Positions 47,265 through 58,675 are shown, numbered from the stretch's first letter. The stretch: 64,000 nt of DNA from Dromiciops gliroides (GCF_019393635.1 NC_057861.1:719608232-719672231), one strand, 5' to 3'. Made by a program: numbers and translations. The notes: generated by a model from the sequence alone, not told the origin.

Positions 47265-47425
47265 TTTATTTTTTTTGTTTGTTTCTCTCTTTTTTTGGGG
47301 GGGTGGTGATCAGGGTTAATGAGTGTCTTATTTCAGATGTTGCTTGGGTTCTCCTGCATCCAGGGAAGGTGTTTTGTCCACTGTGTCACCTAGCTGCACC
47401 ATGAAGACATCTTTGGAGTAAAATT
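47265..47425 (-). repeat. SINE captured in the LINE-1 spacer of unit A
   Basis: On the minus strand: gcagctaggtgacacagtgg ... ccctggatgcaggagaaccc ... attaaccctgatcaccaccc, then an A-rich tail. It is antisense to the LINE-1, at the same spacer site as the segment at 29165-29300. Unit B (about 50040-50090) has the site uninterrupted. Confidence 0.82.
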
Positions 47426-47949
47426 GAGGGGCGAGAGGAATACACTGGGGAAGGGGATAGGGGAATGCCAGAATGGAGTGAAATCTTACATGAAAGAAAT
47501 AGGATAGAGTATGGAGTGGGGGAAGAGATGGGGGAGGTGTGGGGAAGTAAAGGAGGCTTATACACATTAGAATTAGCTCAAAGACCTTAATCTCATCAGA
47601 GTTGTCTCAAGGAAGAAATAACATGCACGCGCATTTGGGAGGAGTAATCTATCTAACCCTGCAGGACAGTAGGAGGAGAAGGGGATTAAAAAGGGTAGGG
47701 TGAAAGAAAAGAGGGCAGAGCAGGGGAAACGGCAATCAGAAGCAAAACACTTTTGATGAGAAATATAGTAAAATAAGATAGAAAATAGAGTAAATATAAA
47801 GGGAATTGAATAGGATAGAGGGAAACAGTTATGATGATTGATTATAATGATAAAACATATGGTACTTTTGGGGCTATTGTGAAGAAAATTCTTTGTCAGG
47901 TTTAAAGTACTATATAAAAGTTATGATGAACAGGATGCTATCAGAAAAC

Positions 47950-48775
47950 CTAGAAAGACCAACATGAATTGAAGCAGATTGAAATGTACTGTATACAAAA
48001 TAACATGAATAGTGTAAGATGATCTGCTGGGAAGCACGTGGTTATTTTCAGCAGTGCCATGATCCAATATAACTCTGAAGGACCTATGAAAATTGGAATC
48101 AATCTACAGAGAAAGAACTGATGGTATCTTAAAACAGATTAAAGCATAATTTTTTTAACAGTTTCTTAATCTGAAGTTTTGCTTATGTCTGTTTTCTCTC
48201 ACAACCTAGCTAATGTGGAGACGTTTTCCATGATTAGTCATGTATAACTTATATTGAATTGCTTGAGTTCTTGGGGATGGAGACTGGTAAAGGATGGAGG
48301 AAGAGAAGTTGGAACACAAACTTTTATGAGATTCCTGTCAAAATTTATTTTTGCATGTAATTTCTAAAATAAAATTCTAAACAGAGAAAAACAAAAAATA
48401 GTGTAAGATGATCGGCTATGAAGGACATGATTATTTTCAGCAATATAATGATCCAATATAACACTGAAGGATTTATGAAAATTTCAGTCCATCTACAGAA
48501 AAAAGAACTGATGGTATCTGAAAAAAGAAGCATAATTTTTTATAGTTCCTTAATGTGAAGTTTTGCTTTTGTCTGTTTTCTTTCGCAACCTGGCTAATGT
48601 GGAGATGTTTTGCATGACTAGTCATGTATAACTTACATTGAATTGCTTGACTTCTTGGGGTTTGGGGTTGGGAAGGGAGGGAGAAGAGAAGTTGGAACAC
48701 AAAGTTTTAAAAAATTGATGTTGAAATTTGTTTTTACATGTAATTTGGAAAATAAAATTCTAAGCAGAAAAAATA
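47950..48775 (+). mobile_element. Duplicated LINE-1 3' UTR
   Basis: Two consecutive 3' UTR copies: about 48010-48380 and 48395-48765. Each carries gtgtaagatgatc(t/g)gct, a tgatccaatataac segment, ggctaatgtggagatgtttt-like text and its own aaaataaaattcta polyadenylation region. Their divergence from each other is modest. Confidence 0.85.
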
Positions 48776-48796
48776 AAAGTCAAGAAATAGGTTGGT

Positions 48797-49880
48797 GAAG
48801 TGAGCAAGCAGAAAAAAGTGGTGATCATAGAAAGTTTAGATAGTGACAAGGAAGATCAAAATACATCCTTAGAAGAAGATAATAAAATCATAGTTCTTAC
48901 TTCCAAAGCTTCCAAGAAAATATGAAATGGTCTAAGTACACAGAAGGCTCAAAAACAACTTTGAAAATAAAGTAAGAAATGTAGAGAGAAAAAAATGGAA
49001 TGAGAAATGAACGTGATACAAGAAAATCATGAAAAAATTCAATAGCTTGGTAAAGGAGAAACAGAAAAATACTGAAGAAAGAAATACCTTAAAAATAGAC
49101 TATGCCAAATGTTAAAAGAGGTTAAAAAAATCAAGGAGGAATAGAATGCCTTGAAAAGCCGAATTGGCCAAATGGAAAAGGAGATACAAAAGTTCTCTGA
49201 AGAAAATACCTCCTTAAAAATTAGGATTGAGCAAATGGAAGCTAAAAATATTTTATGAGGAATCAAGAAACAATAAAATAAAATGAAAATAATGAAAAAA
49301 AGAGAAGGCGATATTAAATAACTCACAGGAAAAAAACAACTGACTTGGAAAATAGGTTCAGGAGAGATAATCTGGAAATTATTGAACTACATGAAAGCCA
49401 TGATCAAAAAAAGGGGCAAGACATCATCTTCCAAGAAATTTTCAGGGAAAATTGTCCTGATATTCTATAACCAGAAGGTAAAATAGAAAAAGAAAGAATC
49501 CATCAATCACCTCCTGAAAGAGATCCTCAGATGAAAACTCCTAAGAATATTATAGCCAAGTTACATAGCTCCCAGATCAAGGAAAAAATATTGTGAGCAG
49601 CCAGAAAGAAATAATTCAAGTTTTGTGGAGAGACAGTCAGGATAACAAAAGATTTAGCAACTTCTACATAAAGGATCAGAGGGTTTGGAATATCATATTC
49701 CAGAGTGCAAAGGAACTGGAATTACAACCAAGAATCACCTACCCAGCAAAACTGAGTATAATGCTTCAGGGGAAAAATGGGATTTCAATGAAAGAGAGGA
49801 CTTTTAGGCATTCTTGATGAAAAGACCTGAGCTAAATAGAAAATTCGATTTTCAAATACAAGACTCCAGAGAAGCATAAC
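48797..49880 (+). pseudogene. LINE-1 ORF1 of unit B
   Basis: ORF1 relic lacking a 5' UTR in front of it. Recognisable pieces include IHKGSEGLEYHIPECKGTGI-like text only in mixed frames, and the C-terminal LELQPRITYPAKLS at about 49710-49755. Many stops and shifts. Confidence 0.8.
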
Positions 49881-50391
49881 AAGGTAAACAGGAAAAATAA
49901 ATCAAGAGGTATACTAAAAGTTTAAATTGTACATTCCTACATGTGAAAGTGGTACCTGAAACTAATAAGAACTCTCTCTAATTATTAGGACAGCAGTATG
50001 GAGTATAGTTAGGCATTGGGCACAGGTTTGAGTTGAATGTGAAGGGATAATATCTTTAAAAACAAATAAAATTAAGGGTTGAAAGAGAAATGCAATGGGA
50101 AAAAACAAAAAGGAGAGGTGGAATGGAGTAAAGAACGTCACATAAACATAGCAAGAAAATGCTTTTGGGTGGGGTGGCAATAGGGGTGGTGCTGATGAGT
50201 GAGTAAACCTTATTCTCATCAGAATGTGTTCAAAGAAGGAATAACATACACACTCAACTGGGTATAGTAATTGATATTAACCTGCAGGAAATTAGAAGGG
50301 GATGGATATGAGGGGTGTGGAGGTGATAGAAGGGAGGGCAGATTGGGGGAGGGAGCAATCAGAAATAAAACAACTTTGAGGAGGGAAAGGG

Positions 50392-52765
50392 TTATTATTA
50401 ACCGTCTTTTTCCCTCCATGCGATTTACTCCCTTTGTACTTTTTCCCCTTCTTTCAACCTATTCCTCCTCACCAGCATTTTACTTCTGACCCCTGCCTCA
50501 CTCAATCTGCCCTCCCTTCTATCAGCCTCCTTCCCTTTTCTTTACCCTTTTCTCCCCTGCCTTTGTCCTCCCTTCTATCAGTGATCCCCCTTTTCCCCTT
50601 ACCCTTTTAATTCCCTAAAGAATAAGCTAAATTTCTTTATCCAAATTAGCATATATGCTATTCCCTCCCTGAACCAAATCTGATAATAGTAAGTTTGAAA
50701 CAATGCTTACCCATCCCTTCTTTCCCTTTATTGTAATAGGTATTTTTGTACCTCTTCATATGGTGTAATTAACTCCATTCCACCTCCCCTTTTCTCTTCT
50801 CTGCATATACTCCTTTATTAACTCCTTAATTTTCTTTACATCATCACATCAAAGACAATTTATATTTATACCCTCTATGTATAATCCTTCTGTCTGTCCA
50901 AATAGGGATACATTTCTCAAGAGTTATAAGTATTATCTTCCCATGTAGGGATGTAAACAGTTTAATCTTATTGAGTAAATCATTTACCATTTTCCTTTTT
51001 ATACTTCTCTTATGTCTTGTATGTTAAGATCAAATTTTCTGTTCAGTTCTGGTCTGTTCATCAGGAAACCTTGAAAGCCGCCTATTTCATTGGATGTCCA
51101 TCTTTTCCCCTGAAAGAGAATGGTTAGTTTTTCTGGGTAGTTGATTCTTGGTTGCAATCCAAGCTCCTTTGCCTGCTGCAACATTATATTCCAAGTCTTC
51201 CAATACTTTAATGTTGAAACTGCCAGGTCCTATGCAATCCTGATTGTGGCTTCATGATATTTAAATTGCTTCTTTCTGGCTGCTTGGAGTATTGTCTCCT
51301 TCACCTGATAGTTCTGGAATTTGGTTACAATATTCCTTGGAGTTTTCCTTTTGGGGACTCTTTCAGGAGGTCATTGGTAGATTCTTTTAATGATGATTTT
51401 ATCCTCTGATTCTATAATATTAAGGCAGTTCTCCTTGATAATTTCTTGGAATATGGTGTCTAGACTCTTTTTTCTGATCATGCCTTTCAGGCAGTCCAAT
51501 AATTCTCCAATTGTCTTTCCTGAATCTATTTTCCATATTAGTTGTCTTTCCAATGAGGTATTTCACATTTTCTTCTATTTTTTCATTCTTTTGATTCAGT
51601 TCGACTGATTCCTGGTGTCTCATGGAGTCATTTGCTTCCATCTGTACAATTTGAATTTTTAAGGCATTGTTTATTTCAGTAAAATTTAGTACTTCTTTTT
51701 TCACTCGGCCAAATGAATTTTTTTAAGGAATTGTTTTCTTCAGTCAATTTTTGTGCTTCCTTTTCCAAGCTGTTGATTCTTTGTTTCCTTTTCCAAGCTG
51801 CTGATTCTTTTTTTCATAATTTTCTTGTTTATCTTTCATTTCTCTCCCCATTTGTTCTTCTACCTCTCTCAATTTATTTTTGTTGTTGCTGATTTGGGGC
51901 TGGGCAATGGGGGTTAAGTGACTTGCCCAGGGTCACACAGCTAGTAAATATCAAGTGTCTGAGGTCAGATTCAAATTCAGGTCCTCCTGAATCCAGGGCG
52001 TGTTCTCTATCCACTGTGCCACCTAGCTGCCCCCTCTCAATTGATTTTTTAAATCCTTTTTGAGCTCTTCCAAGAAGGCTTTTTGTTCTTGAGATCAATT
52101 CACCTTCCCTCTTGAGGTTTCACATGTAGGCAATTTGAGAATATTGTCCCATCTGAGTTTGTGTTTTGCTCTTTCCTGTTGACACAGAAGCTCTCAATGG
52201 TAAGAGCCTTGTTCTGTTTCTTACACATATTTTGGTTTATTTTTTAAAACTAAGGTCTGCACCTGAGGCATTATAGTCGCTGTTTCAACCTTCTTGTGCT
52301 GTGAAATAGGGACTATGTCACTGGCTTTCTACTTTGAGGCCTCTGTGATTTGTGGATTCCTCATTGCACTGGCCTTACTCCCTGAGATTGCTCCAGGCAC
52401 TGGGAAGGCCTGGCTCAGTCATGCCTTTTCTTTGGATGACCCTCCAGCTAGCAGCCTGCCCTTTCAGCTGGTGTTGGCAGATCTCAGAACTGGCCTGCTG
52501 CTCCACCAGCTTGCTGAGCCTGGGTCAAGGGGCCTCAGCTGCTATGCTGTGGCCAAGACCTTCCTGCTGACTTGCCTAGACCCCCTTCATGCTGTGTTGC
52601 ACTTTGCTGAGCTGTGCTCCACTCACCTTTTTCCTGAGTGAGACTGACCTTTCCTGAAGTCTTCTAAGTTATCTCAAGTTGGAAGATTGTGTCTATCTGT
52701 CTTTTTGTAGGTCCTGTAGTTATAGAATCCATTTAGAGGCTTGATTTAATGTTCGTTTTGAGGGA
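50392..52765 (-). mobile_element. Inverted LINE-1 piece C: spacer, ORF1 and 5' UTR only
   Basis: Minus-strand LINE-1 of the younger subfamily at 15.7-22.3 kb. It covers spacer (50392-51020), ORF1 (51020-52215) and 5' UTR (52215-52765), and stops about 57 bp short of the LINE-1 5' end. It lacks ORF2 and the 3' end. It sits in unit B in place of about 560 bp of B, judged against unit A. No target duplication is seen. The ORF1 reads LGLQPRINYPEKLTILFQGK near 51130-51190. Confidence 0.85.
51882..52033 (-). mobile_element. SINE nested in ORF1 of piece C
   Basis: Minus-strand SINE with target duplication ctctcaatttattttt (51866-51881) and ctctcaattgattttt (52034-52049). Its tail is replaced by gttgttgctgatttggggct. 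Confidence 0.93.
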
Positions 52766-52869
52766 AGTTTTAAAAATGTATGTCAAAATTGTTTTTACAT
52801 GTAATTAGGGGAAAAATAAAATTCGAAATAAATGAAAACATTTTTTAAAAAGTGGAGAAATAGTTGGAA

Positions 52870-53030
52870 TTTGGGGTTCAATCCCTACGGGACTCATGTT
52901 CAAATTCTATGTCTCACACATAGTCCCTGTTTGACCATGGGGAAATCATATCACTTCTAAGTGCATTGCCTTAAGTCTCTTAAGTCAAAGGCAAAATGCC
53001 TAAGTGCATTGAGAACAGTTCTCTATGTTG
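52870..53030 (+). repeat. MIR/CORE-SINE fragment
   Basis: gaatttggggttcaatccct, cctgtttgaccatggggaaa, cacttctaagtgcattgcct. Diverged. Confidence 0.55.
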
Positions 53031-53373
53031 TTGATATTCGAGTTCCATGAATTATATCTTCTAGAATTCCTTTTGTCTCTACTGAACATGACCAATTTCT
53101 TGAAGCTTCCATGAGCAGAACACATATGGAAGCACACTCTTTAACATAACAGGACTCATACTTGGGAGTATGAGAGTATGCTCATGGTTTCAAATTATTT
53201 GCAGTTTTCTGTTTCTGATAAAAGCAAGTCAAATATACTTATGCTTAGTATCCTATGAGGTGATTCCTGATCTATTAGATATATTTACAATCTGCAGAAT
53301 TCAACTAGTGTTCTAATAGTTTTAACAAATTCCAGTTTGAACCAAAGGAACAGTGCAACAATCTCATTGTTAT
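53031..53373. other. Intergenic sequence, nothing recognised
   Basis: No supported feature. Confidence 0.45.
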
Positions 53374-53711
53374 AAGAATTGGAGGGGGCAGCTAGGTGGC
53401 TCAGTGGATAAAGCACTGGGCCTGTTTTCAGGAGGATTTGAGTTCAGATCAGACATCAGATACTTAAAACTTCCTAGCTGTGTGAACCTGGTTAACTGAA
53501 CCCTCATTGCCTTGCAAAAAAAAAAAAAAAAAGGAAGCAGCTAAGTGGTGCAGTGGATAAAGCACTGGCCCTGGATTCATGAGAACCTGAGTTCAAATCC
53601 AGCCTCAGACACTTGACACTTACTAGCTATTTGACCCTGGGCAAGTCACTTAACCCTCAATGTCCCTCAAAAAGAAAAAAAAAATTTTTAAATTAAAAAA
53701 TTAAAGAATTG
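53374..53711 (+). mobile_element. SINE dimer
   Basis: Two plus-strand SINEs in tandem (about 53384-53528 and 53532-53690), joined by the A tail of the first with no target duplication between them. Short flanks aagaattg at 53374-53381 and 53704-53711 bracket the pair. The first unit is more diverged than the second. Confidence 0.8.
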
Positions 53712-53814
53712 CAAAATATGTAAAGTGAATTTTAATGAAAAACAGTGGGAGAGAACAAATTCATCATGAGTGGGGCTGTGCTACAATGAGTAGAGGAAAT
53801 TCATAGCTCTTTGC

Positions 53815-54085
53815 ATTTGGGTAGCTATGTGGCACAGTGGCTAGATCACTGGATCGGAAGTTGGAAAGACCTGAATTAAAATCTCACCTCAGACTCTTAC
53901 TAGCTGTGTGACTATAGACAAGTCATTTAACTCCAATTGCCTTAAGCATCTAGGGTCATCTTCTGTTGTCCTGATATAGGCTCCGGAGGAAAGAATGAGG
54001 TTGGTGACTTTATACAGCACTTTCTCGCTTAAATACAATTCACTGCAAGTCACAGTCCTCCTTGAGATCTTTGCACTTGCCATCA
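53815..54085 (+). mobile_element. tRNA-derived SINE with RTE-type tail module
   Basis: Head gggtagctatgtggcacagt, core cttactagctgtgtgactat, then a tail: ctcttctgttgtcctgatat-like text, ggtgactttatacagcactt, aaatacaattcactgcaagt. The tail module matches 7500-7632 and, inverted, 40248-40400. Confidence 0.8.
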
Positions 54086-54194
54086 CTGTGAAATCATTAT
54101 TGTCTATGATCAGTAAAGTATTCCTTAATCATTATACTTGGTGTTGATAGTGAATTTATAATATATGGCTTGCATCCTGTATCTACAAGGCTAA

Positions 54195-55672
54195 CAAAAA
54201 GGACCTGCTAAAAATGACCGTACAGTAAATGAATATAGCAATCCCCTGTTTGATAAACCCAAAGACTCTGGACTCTTGGATAAGAAGTCACTAGTTGACA
54301 AAAACTCCTAAGAAAAGTGAAAAATTGAATGTCAGAAACTAGGCATAGAACAGCTTCTTACACAGGAAACCACAGTAAAGTCAAAATGGGTACATGATCT
54401 AGACATAAAAAGTGATACCATAGATAAATGAGAAAAGGAAGAAATTGTTTACTTGCCAGATCTATGGAGAGGGGATGAATTTGTAACTAAAGATGAAACA
54501 TAGAACATTATAAAATGCAAAATGGATGGTTTTGGGTACATTAAATTAAAAAAGGTTTTGCACAAACAAGACCAGTGCGGCCAATATTAGAAGGAAGACA
54601 GAAAGCTGGGAAACAATTTTACAGACAGTGTTTCTGATAAAGGCCTCATTTCTAAAATACATAGAGAACTGAATGAAATTTAAATGAGTGCAAGTCATTC
54701 CCCAACTGATAAGGTCAAAGGACATGAATGGTTTTAAGATGAAGAAATTGAAATTATCTACAGCCATATTAAAAAAATTAGTTCTCAATCACTATTGATT
54801 AGAGAAATACAAATTAAAACTATGTCAAGGTACCTCACACCTATCAGATAGGCTGATATGACAAGAAAAAGGAAAATGATAAATGTTGGAGAAGATATGG
54901 CTAAATTTTAACAGTAATGTACTCTTGGTAGAATTGTTTATTCATTCAACCATTCTGGAAAGCAATTTGTAACCATACTCAAAAGGTATAAAATGGTACA
55001 TACCCTTTGACCTAGCAATACCACTACCAGGTCTATATCCCAAAGAGATAATAAAAAAGGGAAAAGTAATCACATGCACAAAAATATTTATAGCCACTAT
55101 TTTTGTGGTGGAAAAGAATTGGAAATTGAAGGGATGCCCATCATTTGGGGAATGGCTAAACAAGTTGTGGGATATGAATGCAATGGAAAGCTATTGTGCT
55201 TTAAGAAATGATGAGCAGGCAGATTTCAGAAAAAAATGGAAAGACAGGAATTGTTGCTGAGTGAAATGAGAAGAACTAAGAAAACATTATACATAGTATC
55301 GACAACATTGTGTGACGATCAACTGTGATGGACTCAGCTCTTCTCAGCAATACAATGGTTCAAAACAATGCCAAAATACTCATGATGGAAAATGCTTTCC
55401 ATATCCAGGAAAACACACACACACACACACAATTATGAAGTCTGAATGTTGATAGAAGCATGCTATTTTCATTTGTTGTTGTGTTTTTCCCCCTTTTGTT
55501 CTGATTCTTCTCTCACAGCATGACTAATGTGGAAATTTTTAACATGATTGTAATCTATAACCTATATCAGATTGTTTCCTGGGTTTCCAAGGGGGAAGGT
55601 AAGCGAGGGTGGGAGAAAAGTTTGGAACTCACTCTTACAAAAATGAACGTTGAAAACTAAAAAAAAAAAAAA
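54195..55672 (+). mobile_element. LINE-1, 5'-truncated: last third of ORF2 and 3' UTR
   Basis: Plus-strand ORF2 piece aligned by eye with 16.2-17.4 kb: gataaacccaaagactctgg, gtcattccccaactgataag, ggggaatggctaaacaagtt. The 3' UTR follows to aagtttggaactcactctta and a poly(A) at 55659-55674. ORF2 has many stops and indels. Confidence 0.92.
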
Positions 55673-55675
55673 AAA

Positions 55676-55676
55676 C

Positions 55677-55724
<48 letters not shown>
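55676..55724 (+). repeat. (AAT)n microsatellite on the LINE-1 tail
   Basis: About 16 AAT units grown from the LINE-1 poly(A). Confidence 0.97.
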
Positions 55725-55726
<2 letters not shown>

Positions 55727-55822
55727 GAATGGCTGTAAAACATACCATTAGAAAACGAATATCTAATGCTCTGTAGACAAGTCTTTTCACATGTAGATAG
55801 CATAAATTTGTCAACAATAATC

Positions 55823-55980
55823 TTTGATTGATTTTTTTTTTTTGGTGAGGCTATTGGGGTTAAGTGACTTGCTCAGGGTCACACAGCTAGTAAGTGTGAA
55901 GTGTCTGAGGCCGGATTTGAACTCAGGTACTCCTGAATCCAGGGCTGGTGCTTTATCCACTGCGCCATCTAGCTGCCCCT
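55823..55980 (-). mobile_element. SINE with target duplication
   Basis: Well-kept minus-strand SINE; target duplication aacaataatc at 55813-55822 and 55981-55990. Confidence 0.94.
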
Positions 55981-56169
55981 AACAATAATCCTTATCAAAG
56001 GAAAACACTATTTAACTGGATCTGGGGGGTCAGACTACCTGGGTTATAACCTTCATGTTTATATTTTGTTAGGAAACCCCAATTAAAATGTATCATCAAG
56101 CCTTATGTCCTATATATTTTTCACTTCTTCTTAGGGGATTTTTGTCCAACTCTCCCACGCAAATTCATT

Positions 56170-56372
56170 TAGATCAAAAAATCAAAGATTTAAGCTGAAA
56201 GGAATCTTAGAATTTATTTAGTCTAAATCCTTCATTTTCTGGGGGCGGTGAGGCACATGGTGATGAAGTGACTTAACTAAGGTCACACAGGAAGTGATTT
56301 ACAGAGAGAGAAATTAATTCTAGGTCCTCTGACTCAAAATTCAGAATTCTTTCCACTGTACCTTCCAGATAA
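56170..56372 (-). repeat. CORE-SINE/MIR-like repeat, antisense
   Basis: tcaaagatttaagctgaaag, gaatcttagaatttatttag, gaagtgacttaactaaggtc, attctttccactgtaccttc. A common old mammalian arrangement. Confidence 0.7.
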
Positions 56373-57689
56373 GAAGCTTGAAGCTAGGTAAAGAGAGATT
56401 GAAACAATCTTCAAATAAAAGTATTCAGTTTACAATCTGATTGCCCTTTTATATCTGCAAACCTGAAATGGAGGAATGCCTGAACAAAGGAATCTTTTAT
56501 TCTATACCTACCTAGAAGTTTTTTCAAACACAAGGCTATTGAAGCAATCAGACTCAATGTCTACAATATCTCTATTACCTAGGTCCCAGGGGGATGTTTC
56601 ATTTGTCTATAATTTGATTGAGTTCCTTTTCATCTTTAGTAGGTGCCAGCAGTTTGAGAAAGAGTAAGGGACACAAATCAACCTCATCGCTTCACATTCT
56701 GAACAATTCTACATTTGGGCCATGAAGCCAGCTATTCCTGAAGGGATAAAAGTCTGTGTCAACTGATCTTTCTTGGGAATAACCGCCCTTTCAAAGCTGA
56801 GAGGAACCAAGAGGCTCTGGATACTTTTACTGGCCTCAGTTCAATAGTTAGCTATTATGCTTCAAAGAAGGCCTTCACCCACAATCACTACCACATACCT
56901 GTACAAAAATGTATCCATTTAGCCTTGGAAAGAAATGAAAACAGGACGCTCATTGGAAATCCAGACAAGACTCTTAATACAATCTGCTTGAATCCCCATA
57001 TCTTTTGAGCAATGATTAAAAAAAGGAAGCCACTGAAAGGGTTCAAATATCCTACAGTGACATGCAGTTCAGAAAGTCCTCAGACTTTAGTCAAAGCCTG
57101 TGACACCCTTTAAAAGGTCAGAAGATATTCTATCTTATCCATCCTCCATTCAGCAAGCTAATTGCTAACATTTATGTTTGGGGGCCTATATGTGAAATAC
57201 AAATGAACCAATTCCATTTGTAATCTGGTAATAAAATGGTCCGAATCATCTAGGAGCAATAGGAGCAAAGAATAGTCAATTGCTTATATGAAAAGCTTTC
57301 TGAAAGGAACCAATTCCCAGTTCCTATGGAACGACCAATTTTTGTCCCGGAATATAAGCATATGGAACAATTTTCTTACAAGCCACCTGAGTGAAAGGAT
57401 GAACGCAAAATTTGTAATGAGATGCGAAGGGAAAAGTCCTAGCATAGCGCATATAGCTAAACTTTTCAAAGGAGTTTATTCAAAAAGAACTCAAATGAGA
57501 TTTATTTGCCTGTAGGCCAAACAATCTACAGTATTTAAAAAAAAAAATTTCAATATTTTGGCCATATTTATGTGAGGTAAGTACTACTAAGCATATTGGG
57601 CCTATTTTGTTTTCCCCTCTGATTTTTTTATTCTTCTTTTCATGGATTCTATTTTATACCAATCCCATCCCATCTCATCACATTGTATA
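56373..57689. other. 1.3 kb single-copy-looking intergenic sequence
   Basis: No repeat recognised. The region 57290-57470 is richer in CpG (cgaccaattt, cccggaat, gaacgcaaaa, agcgcatata) than its surroundings and open on both strands for about 60-75 codons, with no homologue that I recognise. Confidence 0.4.
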
Positions 57690-57790
57690 AGTTTTTCTAA
57701 ATATAAAACATTGTTCTAGGCAATGATGATATAAAGAAAAAAGAAACACAAAATGCTATCTTCAAGTGACTTATATTCTACTAGAGAGTT
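57690..57790 (+). repeat. Ancient repeat fragment
   Basis: aaacattgttctaggcaatg, atgatataaagaaaaaagaa, atcttcaagtgacttatatt: the same old family as at 36750 and 62410. Confidence 0.45.
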
Positions 57791-58137
57791 AATTAATGTT
57801 TAGTTCAGTGAATAAGAGTCTGATGCTCACAGGAGTTAAGGATGTGAACCCATTAGTTGAACGTAGAGTAATATCTTGCAACTATATATGTGGTTGAGAG
57901 ACCGACTTTGTAGTGAAGGACAGTCAAGGGAATTTATAGATAAGAGAAGTGGTTAACATATCCCAGATGGCATGGTACTGCCAATTCTCCACTCAGATAT
58001 ATGGCAGGATTCACTTCTCCTCTTTATGGATACTTGTTGAATGGCTGCGTCAGGCATTTTACATCCAATTTTAAGGTGTCTTTCACCTCAAGAGACCTAG
58101 TCCTATGCTTTTGTTAATTACTCTTTTTCTTTTGATC
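57791..58137. other. Intergenic sequence, nothing recognised
   Basis: No supported feature. Confidence 0.45.
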
Positions 58138-58380
58138 ATAAGGGCAGCTATTGACATGCAGTGGATAGAGCAATGACTCTGGAGTCAGGAAGACCTGAGT
58201 TAAAATCCTGCTTAAGATACTTATTAACTATGAGAATCTAGGCAAGTCACTTAATTGTCTTTGTCTCAGTTTCCTTACCTGTAAAATGAGCTATAGAAGG
58301 CAATGACAAACCAGTCTAGTACCTTTGCCAAGAAAATCCCAAATGGGGTAATGAAGAGTTGGATATGAATGAAATGATGG
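58138..58380 (+). mobile_element. CORE-SINE with RTE/BovB-like tail
   Basis: agggcagctattgacatgca, gactctggagtcaggaagac, cctcagtttccttacctgta-like core, gaaggcaatgacaaaccagt, ttgccaagaaaatcccaaat, then tggggtaatgaagagttgga. Confidence 0.85.
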
Positions 58381-58527
58381 AAGAATAATAACTTGTTTAT
58401 TATAGCACGTACTGGCAAATAAAAAAAAATAGTATGAATAGTTTGCTTCTGGAGGAACATAATATCTGAAACAATCTTTTGATGAAATACTAATTCATTG
58501 ATCTGTTCAATAAACAGAATGACATAA

Positions 58528-58675
58528 GGGGGCAGCTAGGTGATGCAGTGGATAAAGCACAGGCCCTGGATTCAGGAGGACCTGGGTTCAAATCTGGCCT
58601 CAGACACTTGACACTTACTAGCTGTGTGACCCTGGGCAAGTCACTTAACCCTCATTTCCCCACAAAAAAAAAATA
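58528..58675 (+). mobile_element. Marsupial tRNA-derived SINE
   Basis: Nearly consensus-like plus-strand copy: gggggcagctaggtgatgca ... gggttcaaatctggcctcag ... cctcatttccccacaaaa. Confidence 0.94.

Larger units (their letters stand above)
44715..52861 (+). mobile_element. Composite LINE-1 array (8.1 kb) between imperfect direct repeats
   Basis: Plus-strand LINE-1 material without an ORF2 core: unit A (44731-48775), unit B (48776-50391, resuming at 52766-52844), with an inverted younger LINE-1 piece C (50392-52765) inside B. Outer flanks aaaagtggaataat (44717-44730) and aaaagtggagaaat (52848-52861) match at 12 of 14 positions. This is consistent with one target duplication for the whole array, but that reading is an inference. 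Both unit A and unit B carry ORF1. Confidence 0.7.
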
